A stretch of 8,537 nt of DNA from contig DIJW01000196.1 in the NCBI GenBank assembly GCA_002421475.1, forward strand, positions 3,989 to 12,525, written 5' to 3'. The notes under the pieces are model-generated. The model saw only the letters and a program-made list of their open reading frames with translations. It did no database searches and had not been told where the DNA came from. The stretch comes from Thiomicrospira sp. UBA5634. Lineage in GTDB: Bacteria > Pseudomonadota > Gammaproteobacteria > Thiomicrospirales > Thiomicrospiraceae. Below, in pieces: positions 1 to 7,455 of the stretch (position 1 is the stretch's first letter; each line of letters opens with the position of its first letter). The position numbers and the translations under genes were made by a program.

Positions 1-2
1 TT

Positions 3-1070
3 TATCAGTTGGTGTTGCCGCCGATTGCTGAATTTACCGATTCATTACTGACCGGTACAGGGCGCAAGTTAGATTTAGATACCTGCCGCTTCACTGATTA
101 CGAAAGTGGTCGGATGATGGGGGTTCGTGCAGATATGACCCCACAAGTTGCACGTATTGTCAGTAATCGCATTAAACCGACCACTCAAATTGTACGTCTG
201 TGTTATGTCGGTGAAGTGCTCAAGTCACGAAACAATAAAGCCAAGGGTTCGCGCAGCCCAATTCAGCTTGGTGCGGAGTTATTTGGACATAACAGTGTGC
301 AAAGCGACCTTGAAATCATGGATGTGATGTTGTCGTGCGCAAGATTGTTACAGTTGCCAAATTTACAGATGAGTTTAGGTCATGTCGGTGTTGTGCAGTC
401 GCTTATGAGTTTGGCGGCGATGAGCAACGAACAGCAACATGAGTTGGTTGATATTTTGAAACGCAAAGCGATGCCTGAGTACCAGGCCTGGTTGTCGAAA
501 CAAAACTTTAATGCAAAACTGCAGACCGCCTTTACGCAATTACCACAGTTGTGTGGTGATGCGATTGAGGTAATGGAACGTGCAAACACCTGCTTGGCAG
601 GTTTGTCAAACACGTTGGATCAGGCGTTGCAACAGCTGGATTTAATGGTGCGCTATTTGTCTAATACCCAATCAATTCAGCCGCATTTAGATTTGAGTGA
701 TCTACGTGGTTTTCAATACCACACCGGAGTGATTTTTGCCTGTTACAGTGTGGGAGATAACGCGGTGCTGGTTGCTAAGGGTGGGCGTTACGATGAAGTG
801 TGCGCCGCATTTGGTGAGTCACATCCTGCCACCGGTTTCAGTATCGATTTACGCAATATTCTAGACCGCTTACCTGAGCCGGCTGCCACCGTCGCTTCGA
901 CTATTTATGCACCATTTAATGATGATGTTAAGTTGTTCGAACGTATTGTGGCTTTACGTGCGCAAGGTCATCAGGTTATTCGCTTTTATGAGGATTCAGC
1001 TATTCCCGTTGATGCAAACCAATTGGTTTTGCAACAAGCGGAATGGGTGATTAAGTCAAACGGGTTGTAA
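3..1070 (+). CDS. hisZ: ATP phosphoribosyltransferase regulatory subunit HisZ (5' truncated)
   Basis: HisZ is a catalytically inactive paralogue of histidyl-tRNA synthetase. It binds the short form of HisG and makes it a functional, histidine-regulated ATP phosphoribosyltransferase, the first step of cytosolic histidine synthesis. The window opens inside the gene. The frame is open from the first complete codon at position 3, and the TTG at 9 is not a real start because the family match continues to the left edge. About 355 codons are visible, and roughly 30-40 N-terminal residues are probably missing. Visible landmarks are SLLTGTGRKLDLDT, the strongly conserved MGVRADMTPQVARI, a RGFQYHTG segment replacing the LVRGLDYY of true synthetases, and a motif-3-like GGRYDEVCAAFG. 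The HisRS anticodon-binding domain is absent, because the protein ends soon after motif 3, as expected for HisZ. It lies 12 bp upstream of purA, a common gammaproteobacterial arrangement. hisG is not in the window. Confidence 0.93.
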   Translation, partial: YQLVLPPIAEFTDSLLTGTGRKLDLDTCRFTDYESGRMMGVRADMTPQVARIVSNRIKPTTQIVRLCYVGEVLKSRNNKAKGSRSPIQLGAELFGHNSVQSDLEIMDVMLSCARLLQLPNLQMSLGHVGVVQSLMSLAAMSNEQQHELVDILKRKAMPEYQAWLSKQNFNAKLQTAFTQLPQLCGDAIEVMERANTCLAGLSNTLDQALQQLDLMVRYLSNTQSIQPHLDLSDLRGFQYHTGVIFACYSVGDNAVLVAKGGRYDEVCAAFGESHPATGFSIDLRNILDRLPEPAATVASTIYAPFNDDVKLFERIVALRAQGHQVIRFYEDSAIPVDANQLVLQQAEWVIKSNGL

Positions 1071-2402
<1,332 letters not shown>

Positions 2403-2420
2403 TTAAGTTTTTGCTATAAA

Positions 2421-2452
2421 CAAAAGGCTCCATTTGGAGCCTTTTGTTTTTT
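2421..2452 (+). terminator. Intrinsic terminator of hisZ-purA
   Basis: A perfect 11-bp stem (CAAAAGGCTCC at 2421-2431 with GGAGCCTTTTG at 2436-2446) closes a four-base ATTT loop and is followed by six T residues at 2447-2452. It lies just after purA. On the minus strand the hairpin is followed by TTTATAG, a weaker U-rich tail, so it may also partly terminate the convergent response regulator gene that ends at 2468. Confidence 0.92.
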
Positions 2453-2467
2453 AGCAATGCCTGCTTG

Positions 2468-2827
2468 TTAACCTAAAACACGTTCGATTACTTTAAGTAA
2501 CTTTTCAGGGTCAAAAGGTTTAATGATCCAACCTGTAGCGCCTAAACTTTTACCTTTATCTTTCATTTCTTGACTGGCTTCGGTGGTTAACATCAAAATG
2601 GGCGTAAATTTATAAACTTCCGTTGCCCGCAGTTTTTGCAATAATTCTAAACCGGTCATTACCGGCATATTGATATCTGAAATAACCAAATCAAAATTAT
2701 CTTTCATGGCGCTTTCAAAGCCAAGAGCACCATTTTCTGCTACGGAAATTAAATAGTGTTTCGATAGCACCATTTCAACCAATTGTCTGAGTGAATGTGC
2801 ATCATCTACGTAAAGTATTTTCTTCAT
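2468..2827 (-). CDS. Single-domain CheY-like response regulator
   Basis: A 119-residue receiver domain with no output domain, of the chemotaxis CheY type. It would be phosphorylated by a CheA-like or other histidine kinase and act by protein-protein contact in the cytosol. The acidic pair is Asp8-Asp9 (ILYVDDA), the phospho-acceptor is Asp51 (LVISDINMP), the switch threonine lies in LMLTTEA around residue 81, and the invariant lysine is Lys103 in IIKPFDP. The segment KFTPILMLTTEAS to GATGWIIKPFDP resembles the CheY proteins of gammaproteobacterial chemosensory clusters rather than OmpR-type receivers. I chose the ATG at 2827 because MKKILYVDD is the normal family start. An ATG five codons upstream (2842) and a TTG at 2851 are also in frame, and neither has a clear ribosome-binding site. 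No kinase, CheA, CheW or receptor gene is next to it, so the partner cannot be told from here and I assign no symbol. Confidence 0.9.
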   Translation of the reverse strand: MKKILYVDDAHSLRQLVEMVLSKHYLISVAENGALGFESAMKDNFDLVISDINMPVMTGLELLQKLRATEVYKFTPILMLTTEASQEMKDKGKSLGATGWIIKPFDPEKLLKVIERVLG

Positions 2828-2857
2828 TTTAGTTGGTAACATTAAGATCAAGACCCC

Positions 2858-2888
2858 ATTTTATTTTAAAACGGCTAAATGCAGTCAA
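2858..2888 (-). promoter_or_regulatory. Possible promoter of the response regulator gene
   Basis: On the minus strand a TTGACT (-35-like, 5 of 6 consensus bases, complement of 2883-2888) is followed by TAAAAT (complement of 2858-2863) after a 19-base spacer. A second TAAAAT (2863-2868) gives a too-short 14-base spacer. The spacing is longer than the ideal 17, so this is a moderate sigma-70 candidate. It lies about 30 bases upstream of the chosen start. Confidence 0.35.
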
Positions 2889-2924
2889 CAAATTCAATTT
2901 TTTATGCAAACTTAGCAGGGGGAT

Positions 2925-2933
2925 TGGTATGAT
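2925..2933 (+). promoter_or_regulatory. Possible extended -10 promoter of ppiD
   Basis: TGG followed by TATGAT (2928-2933) forms an extended -10 element (TGn plus a 5/6 hexamer). No good -35 hexamer lies 16-18 bases upstream, which is typical of extended -10 promoters. Initiation near position 2940 would give a leader of about 30 bases before the ATG at 2972. It lies in the divergent spacer between the response regulator and ppiD. Confidence 0.4.
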
Positions 2934-2960
2934 ATGGCGATTAAAAAAATTGCATGATAA

Positions 2961-2965
2961 AAGGA
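2961..2965 (+). promoter_or_regulatory. Ribosome binding site that sets the ppiD start
   Basis: AAGGA lies six bases before the ATG at 2972. The in-frame ATG at 2954 has only an A/T-rich stretch upstream and would place this site inside the coding region, so 2972 is preferred. Confidence 0.75.
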
Positions 2966-2971
2966 ATTTGG

Positions 2972-4864
2972 ATGTTACTGGCAATTAGAGAAAAAGTTCA
3001 AGGTTGGATCGCATGGACAATTGTAATTTTGTTAATTGTGCCATTTGCCTTGTGGGGAATTGATCAATATACCTCCGGCGAAAAAACGGTGATCGTTGCC
3101 GAAGTAAATGGTGAAACAATTAGTGCCACTGAATTTTTGCAACTTTATAACCGTCAGCGTCTTCGTTTGCAGCAACAATTTGCCGATATGTATGATCAAG
3201 TGGTTGTGGATGAGGAATTACGAAGCCAGGTATTAGATGCATTGATTGACAGCCGTTTAATTAAGCAGTGGGGGCAGACAGAAGGTTTGATGATCAGTGA
3301 TCAACAACTTGCCTCTATGATTCAGGCTGCCGATGTGTTTCAAGAAAATGGTGTGTTCTCACCAACTGTTTACCAAGATATTTTAAATCGTAATGGGTTA
3401 ACGGTGGCAGGGTTTGAATTAGAACAACGTCAGTTTTTGATTGAAAGCCAATTTAGAGCATTAACGGCGAATTCAACTTTTATGACTGCGAGTGAGTTAG
3501 AGCGTTTATATCAACTACAAAATCAGCGTCGTTATATTGATTATTTACGCATGGATCAGCGTGTATTTCGTAAAAAAATCCAAGTTACTGATGAGCAGGT
3601 AACAAATTTTTATGCAGAAAATGCATCGAACTTTTTAGTGCCTGAAAAAGTAGTGGTCGATTATGTGACTTTGTCGCAAGAAGAAATTGTCAAAGAAGTA
3701 AAAATTACAGATGATCAAGCGCGAGAGTTTTATCAAACTAATATCGGTTTATTTAATCAACCTGAAGCACGTCGGGCGCGTCATATTTTGATACGTGGTG
3801 ATGAAGCAACCGCGCGTGAAAAAATGGCTGATGTACAAGCTAAATTGGCAGCAGGTGAAGCTTTTGAAGAGTTAGCAAAAAACTATTCAGAAGACCCTGG
3901 ATCAGCTGTGAACGGCGGAGACTTAGATTTTTTTGAGCAAGGGATGATGGTACCTGAGTTTGATCAAGTTGTGTTCAGTATGCAAGTTGGTCAAACGAGT
4001 GATGTGGTTAAAACTGATTTTGGTTTGCATCTTATTCAATTAACCGATATTCGCGAACAGCAAGCACAGCCTTATGAAGAAATTGCTGAAGAAGTGAAAC
4101 AACAGTTGAGTTTAGAGACAGCTGAACGCTTGTATTTCGAACGTCTAGAGACTTTAAACACCTTGGCTTATGAACAACCAGATAGTCTGGAACCCTTGTT
4201 ATCGGTAGTTGATGGTGGCATTAAAACATCCGAAGCAATTTCTCGTGAAGGCGCTGCATCAGGTGTGATGTCATTACCACGAGTAGTGGAGGCGGCATTT
4301 TCTGATGAAGTATTAAAGTCGCGTTTAAACAGCACCGCGATTGAGGTGGGGCCAAATAGCTCGATTGTATTACGTGTTAGTCAATATCAGCCTGAACACC
4401 AACAAGCGTTTGATGAGGTTAAATCTCAAATCAAAGAGCAGTTGATCGGTGAGGCGGCTAAACAGAAAGCGGCTGAGTTGGCTGATGAAGTGATGGCTCA
4501 AATTGAAGCCGGAAAATCACCGGAAAGTTTAGTGCGGAATGGGGTTGAATGGCATGAAGTGGGTTGGATTGAACGTCAAAACCAGCAAGTGTTGCCACAA
4601 ATTAGTCAGACGGCATTTAAAGCGAGTAAACCAAAGGCTGAAAAGCCAACGTGGAATCGCGTTCAGTTGTTTACCGGTGATACGGTATTGGTAAGGGTCA
4701 GTCAGGTGGATGTTATTGAAAATGAAGAGCGTCGATCTGCGATGGGACAGCTTGAGCAGGCAATGATTTCTGTTTATCAGTCTGCAGAATTAGAAGCTCG
4801 TCTAGCTGAATTAAAGCGGACAGCAAAAATTGATAAACGCACTATTTATCAGACAGTCAAATAG
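2972..4864 (+). CDS. ppiD: PpiD-type periplasmic peptidyl-prolyl cis-trans isomerase / chaperone
   Basis: PpiD is an inner-membrane-anchored periplasmic foldase that works at the SecYEG exit and helps newly exported envelope proteins fold. The 630-residue protein matches family length (about 620). The start MLLAIREKVQGWIAW is the typical PpiD start and has a good ribosome-binding site; an ATG at 2954 would add six atypical residues. One N-terminal membrane segment covers about residues 12-30. A SurA-like N-terminal chaperone region follows, to roughly residue 200. One parvulin (PPIC) domain spans about 264-360, with RHIL (His271), YSEDPGSA, NGGDLDFF, MVPEF (326-330) and FGLHLIQL (His353). A helical C-terminal chaperone region completes the protein. 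In E. coli ppiD follows lon-hupB; here it stands alone, divergent from a response regulator and convergent with hflD, with a shared terminator downstream. Confidence 0.93.
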   Translation: MLLAIREKVQGWIAWTIVILLIVPFALWGIDQYTSGEKTVIVAEVNGETISATEFLQLYNRQRLRLQQQFADMYDQVVVDEELRSQVLDALIDSRLIKQWGQTEGLMISDQQLASMIQAADVFQENGVFSPTVYQDILNRNGLTVAGFELEQRQFLIESQFRALTANSTFMTASELERLYQLQNQRRYIDYLRMDQRVFRKKIQVTDEQVTNFYAENASNFLVPEKVVVDYVTLSQEEIVKEVKITDDQAREFYQTNIGLFNQPEARRARHILIRGDEATAREKMADVQAKLAAGEAFEELAKNYSEDPGSAVNGGDLDFFEQGMMVPEFDQVVFSMQVGQTSDVVKTDFGLHLIQLTDIREQQAQPYEEIAEEVKQQLSLETAERLYFERLETLNTLAYEQPDSLEPLLSVVDGGIKTSEAISREGAASGVMSLPRVVEAAFSDEVLKSRLNSTAIEVGPNSSIVLRVSQYQPEHQQAFDEVKSQIKEQLIGEAAKQKAAELADEVMAQIEAGKSPESLVRNGVEWHEVGWIERQNQQVLPQISQTAFKASKPKAEKPTWNRVQLFTGDTVLVRVSQVDVIENEERRSAMGQLEQAMISVYQSAELEARLAELKRTAKIDKRTIYQTVK

Positions 4865-4889
4865 GTTGGCTAGTAAATAGCTAGATATG

Positions 4890-4923
4890 CAATAAAAAAG
4901 CGCCGTCAGGCGCTTTTTTATTG
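4890..4923. terminator. Bidirectional intrinsic terminator between ppiD and hflD
   Basis: A GC-rich core stem (GCGCC at 4900-4904 with GGCGC at 4909-4913, loop GTCA) is extended by AAAAAA at 4894-4899 pairing with TTTTTT at 4914-4919. Four further pairs take the stem out to 4890 and 4923, for 15 bp in total. The A-tract and T-tract make it a terminator on both strands. It begins 25 bases after the ppiD stop and lies 39 bases beyond the hflD stop, so it fits the convergent pair. Confidence 0.9.
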
Positions 4924-4962
4924 GTTTAAATATCCTATTAGATCAACCACCAGGCCTGGTGT

Positions 4963-5631
4963 TCAGGGGTGAGGTTTGAAAAAGACGCTGTCATGGTTTC
5001 CGGGTCTATATAGGCTTTGCGCATGACGTAAATATTTTTTACGACCCCAAAGCAAACCCCAGCGCGATCCACCTACTTGTCGCCATAACAACGCCGCGCG
5101 AATGCCCGCTAACAGCAATGCACGAATTTTGTTGGCGTTTTGAGGTTTTTGCAGGTGTCCATGTTGGCCTTTCACCATAATTCGGGGGCTAAGTTGACTA
5201 ATATTTTCACTATATGCCCGGGCTAAAGAAGCAATAACATTCTCGTGCCATTCTCCAAAATGCGTTTGTTGGGTACGTGCGGTTTCAATAACTTGGGCTA
5301 TTTTATTAAGCGCGCCGTCTTGTTTAACCACACTGCGTTCTAATAAAATCAAATTTAATGCGTAGCGGGTGATTTCCATATTACGCATTTCCTCACTGCC
5401 ATCTGATCCCATTTGACCAAGCAGGGTTTTTACGCCAACTTGGAGATTGCTTACATCACCGCCAAACACATCTAACGTCTGGCCAGGGTTGCTGACAAAT
5501 AAAGAGTTAATGCTGGTTTGGTAAGCTTGTTCATCCATTTTTCCGCTGGTAGCCAAGTCATAAACCAGCTTGGCTACTTGATAAATGCCAATAAGGGCAA
5601 GAGTGCGATCTTGATCGGTATATTGCGACAT
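4963..5631 (-). CDS. hflD: High frequency lysogenization protein HflD homologue
   Basis: HflD is a conserved, mostly helical gammaproteobacterial protein of the inner membrane periphery. In E. coli it binds the phage lambda CII activator and lowers lysogeny; its housekeeping role is not settled. The 222-residue product is near the E. coli length of 213. Family landmarks are LALIGIYQVAKLV near residue 12, LDVFGGDVSNLQVG near 53, RYALNLILLERSV near 89, and the best-conserved stretch, KIRALLLAGIRAALLWRQVGG, around 167-187. Alignment by eye to the E. coli protein holds until about residue 205. The last 18 or so residues (after AQSLYRPGN) are not recognisable and could be an ordinary variable tail. 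It starts 18 bp after mnmA, with an AGGAG at 5640-5644, eight bases before the ATG. The mnmA-hflD order is the one in E. coli, but purB does not follow here. Confidence 0.92.
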   Translation of the reverse strand: MSQYTDQDRTLALIGIYQVAKLVYDLATSGKMDEQAYQTSINSLFVSNPGQTLDVFGGDVSNLQVGVKTLLGQMGSDGSEEMRNMEITRYALNLILLERSVVKQDGALNKIAQVIETARTQQTHFGEWHENVIASLARAYSENISQLSPRIMVKGQHGHLQKPQNANKIRALLLAGIRAALLWRQVGGSRWGLLWGRKKYLRHAQSLYRPGNHDSVFFKPHP

Positions 5632-5639
5632 ACATTACG

Positions 5640-5644
5640 CTCCT
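5640..5644 (-). promoter_or_regulatory. Ribosome binding site of hflD
   Basis: On the minus strand AGGAG lies eight bases before the ATG at 5631. A second ATG four bases upstream (complement of 5633-5635) is out of frame with HflD. The site supports 5631 as the start and independent ribosome loading after the mnmA stop. Confidence 0.7.
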
Positions 5645-5649
5645 GATTA

Positions 5650-6762
5650 CTAAACCAAATCTGCTAAAAATTGGCCGCGTTGTTCGATGACGCCACCACC
5701 TAAACAAATTTGATCCGCATAAAATACGATCGACTGTCCCGGCGTGATGGCTTTTTGCGGCTGGTCAAATTCAACCCAAATTTGACCGTTTTCTAGGCGT
5801 TTTATCTGACAGGCTTGTTCGGCCTGACGATAACGAATTTTTGCCTTTAAGGGCGTATTTAGGGCAGGGCAGTGAGCATTAGTCCAATCAAGTTGCTGGG
5901 CTGTTAAAGTCCGGTGATAAAGTGCAGGATGATTTTCACCTTGTACCGCGATTAATTGGTTTGTCGCTAGGTTTTTATCCGCTACAAACCAAGCCTCATC
6001 CGATACACCGTGACCGCCGCCAATCCCTAAACCTTTGCGTTGGCCGAGTGTATAGTACATAAGACCTTCATGGTGGCCAATGGCCTCTCCATGTTCGTTA
6101 ACAATGTCACCCGGCTGAGCCGGTAAATAACGCTGTAAAAAGTCTTTAAATTTACGCTCACCTATAAAACAAATGCCGGTGCTATCTTTTTTATCATGCA
6201 CCACCAGGCCTGCTTTTTCGGCTAACTCACGCACCTGCGGTTTTTGTAATTCGCCTACCGGAAACAGGGTTTTACTGAGTTGATGTTGCTGTAAGGTATA
6301 AAGGAAATAACTTTGATCTTTATTGTTATCCAAACCTTTTAAGAGTTGGAATTCACCATTGTTGGCCTGGGTTACACGGGCATAATGGCCGGTGGCAATT
6401 TTGTCCGCACCCAGCGCCATGGCGTGATCAAGGAAGGCCTTAAATTTGATTTCTTTATTGCACAAAATATCCGGATTCGGTGTGCGTCCGGCTTGGTATT
6501 CGGCTAAAAAGTGCGCAAACACTCGATCCCAATATTCTTGGGAGAAGTTTTCCACGTGCAGCGGAATGTCGAGCTGTTCGCAAATGCTAAATACATCTTG
6601 CAAATCTTTGGCTGCGGGGCAGTAGTCTTCAGTGTCGTCACCTTCCCAGTTCTTCATAAACAGGCCTTCAACCTGATAACCTTGCTGTTTGAGTAACAAG
6701 GCTGTAACAGATGAGTCGACGCCGCCGGAAAGCCCAACAATGACTTTGGTATTTGAGTTCAT
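5650..6762 (-). CDS. mnmA: tRNA-specific 2-thiouridylase MnmA
   Basis: MnmA (TrmU) activates U34 of tRNA-Lys, -Glu and -Gln with ATP and inserts sulfur delivered by the IscS-Tus relay, giving the 2-thio part of mnm5s2U in the cytosol. The 370-residue length is typical. The ATP PP-loop SGGVDSS is at residues 12-18. The two catalytic cysteines are Cys101 ([12 protein letters not shown]) and Cys198 ([12 protein letters not shown]), equivalent to E. coli Cys102 and Cys199. TGHYARV (124-130) and the central [11 protein letters not shown] (240-250) are intact, and a C-terminal beta-barrel region follows. The ATG at 6762 aligns with the family start, yet I see no Shine-Dalgarno site in the A/T-rich 30-bp gap after rluE. 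It lies between rluE and hflD on the same strand. In E. coli nudJ lies between rluE and mnmA, and it is absent here. Confidence 0.98.
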   Translation of the reverse strand: MNSNTKVIVGLSGGVDSSVTALLLKQQGYQVEGLFMKNWEGDDTEDYCPAAKDLQDVFSICEQLDIPLHVENFSQEYWDRVFAHFLAEYQAGRTPNPDILCNKEIKFKAFLDHAMALGADKIATGHYARVTQANNGEFQLLKGLDNNKDQSYFLYTLQQHQLSKTLFPVGELQKPQVRELAEKAGLVVHDKKDSTGICFIGERKFKDFLQRYLPAQPGDIVNEHGEAIGHHEGLMYYTLGQRKGLGIGGGHGVSDEAWFVADKNLATNQLIAVQGENHPALYHRTLTAQQLDWTNAHCPALNTPLKAKIRYRQAEQACQIKRLENGQIWVEFDQPQKAITPGQSIVFYADQICLGGGVIEQRGQFLADLV

Positions 6763-6791
6763 AATTTGTATTTAATAAATAAGATAAGTCA

Positions 6792-6809
6792 GCTATTTTA
6801 ACAGATTGA
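6792..6809. repeat. 18-bp direct repeat, copy 1 (3' end of rluE)
   Basis: The plus-strand sequence GCTATTTTAACAGATTGA recurs at 7383-7400 in the same orientation with one mismatch (A to G at the tenth base). This copy contains the rluE stop codon and its last codons. Both copies carry the same extended -10-like core on the minus strand. Confidence 0.7.
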
Positions 6810-7350
6810 CGTTCTCAATTAGCTTGCTTTCACCGGGCGCGAGGTCATTGATATTAAATTGACCAATTTGACTTCGAATTAAACGTAATGTAGGAAAACC
6901 AACCGCTGCCGTCATGCGCCGAACTTGGCGATTACGACCTTCTCGAATAGTGAGTTCAAGCCAGCTGGTTGGGATAGATTTACGTTCACGAATTGGTGGG
7001 ACGCGCGCCCAAATATTAGTCGGTTCGGCTATTTTTCGTGCCTGTGCAGGACGTGTCATGCCATCGTTAAGCATGACACCTCGTGACAAGATTTTAATTG
7101 CTTCGTCAGTGATTTCGCCTTCAACTTGAACCCAATAGGTTTTGCTCATTTTATGTTGCGGGTCACTAATTTGGTGCTGTAAACGTCCATTATTGGTAAG
7201 AATCAACAAGCCTTCACTATCACGATCCAAGCGACCAGCAGCATAAAAGCCGGGACGCTCAATAAAATCTGCTAGTGTTGCACGTCCGAGTTCATCGGTG
7301 AACTGGCACAATACATCAAACGGTTTGTTAAACAAAAGCACATCCGCCAT
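6793..7350 (-). CDS. rluE: 23S rRNA pseudouridine(2457) synthase RluE
   Basis: RluE isomerises U2457 of 23S rRNA to pseudouridine, near the peptidyl transferase centre. It belongs to the RsuA/RluB/E/F family but lacks an S4 RNA-binding domain. The 185-residue product begins [17 protein letters not shown], matching the E. coli [13 protein letters not shown] region. The catalytic aspartate is Asp42 in [13 protein letters not shown]. The subfamily-specific [14 protein letters not shown] and the [23 protein letters not shown] stretch follow, and together they favour RluE over RluB, RluF or RsuA. I prefer the ATG at 7350, which has GAGG five bases upstream (complement of 7356-7359), over the in-frame ATG at 7371, which has no such site and would add seven unmatched residues. 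It is first in the rluE-mnmA-hflD cluster and divergent from the Icd-like gene, as in E. coli. Confidence 0.93.
   Translation of the reverse strand: MADVLLFNKPFDVLCQFTDELGRATLADFIERPGFYAAGRLDRDSEGLLILTNNGRLQHQISDPQHKMSKTYWVQVEGEITDEAIKILSRGVMLNDGMTRPAQARKIAEPTNIWARVPPIRERKSIPTSWLELTIREGRNRQVRRMTAAVGFPTLRLIRSQIGQFNINDLAPGESKLIENVNLLK
6795..6803 (-). promoter_or_regulatory. Possible extended -10 promoter for mnmA inside the end of rluE
   Basis: On the minus strand TGT followed by TAAAAT (complement of 6795-6800) forms an extended -10 element that overlaps the last codons of rluE. Initiation a few bases downstream would give a leader of about 25 bases before the mnmA ATG. There is no convincing -35 hexamer. 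The surrounding 18 bases recur with one mismatch upstream of rluE (7383-7400), which strengthens the case that they are functional. Confidence 0.35.
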
Positions 7351-7382
7351 CGTGACCTCAAGATTAACCATGTTAGAATGTG

Positions 7383-7400
7383 GCTATTTTAGCAGATTGA
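7383..7400. repeat. 18-bp direct repeat, copy 2 (upstream of rluE)
   Basis: GCTATTTTAGCAGATTGA, the second copy of the repeat at 6792-6809, lies in the 101-bp divergent spacer between rluE and the Icd-like gene. The two copies flank the rluE coding region almost exactly. Confidence 0.7.
7386..7394 (-). promoter_or_regulatory. Possible extended -10 promoter for rluE
   Basis: On the minus strand TGC followed by TAAAAT (complement of 7386-7391) forms an extended -10 element, with no clear -35. Initiation near 7379 would give a leader of about 29 bases to the ATG at 7350. It would place the alternative ATG at 7371 only about eight bases from the transcript end, which also favours 7350. Confidence 0.38.
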
Positions 7401-7437
7401 ATAATCACCACTTTGATAACCCGTTTGCAGAATTGCC

Positions 7438-7455
7438 ATGGGATTGAGCGAATGA
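7438..7455 (+). other. Possible five-codon leader ORF overlapping the Icd-like start
   Basis: ATG at 7438 opens a five-codon frame (MGLSE) whose TGA overlaps the ATG at 7452 in an ATGA junction. The Icd-like start has no strong ribosome-binding site, so translational coupling through this mini-ORF is conceivable. Such short frames also arise often by chance. Confidence 0.15.

Noticed and set aside
380..613. 77-codon antisense frame inside hisZ
   Set aside because: Antisense to a well-conserved HisZ region, with no recognisable protein features and no start signals.
2954..2971. Upstream ATG for ppiD giving six extra residues
   Set aside because: The ATG at 2972 has AAGGA at the right distance and matches the family N-terminus; the upstream ATG does not.
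4869..4884. Small CTAG-containing inverted repeat after ppiD
   Set aside because: Only a four-base arm, and CTAG is self-palindromic; the strong terminator just downstream explains the region.
6511..7129. Antisense frames inside mnmA (6511-6696) and rluE (6914-7129)
   Set aside because: Both are antisense to confidently identified genes and show no protein family features.
7351..7451. Plus-strand promoter for the Icd-like gene
   Set aside because: Candidate hexamers such as TATTTT near 7385 and GATAAC near 7414 lack a correctly spaced -35 or extended -10, so I do not annotate one.
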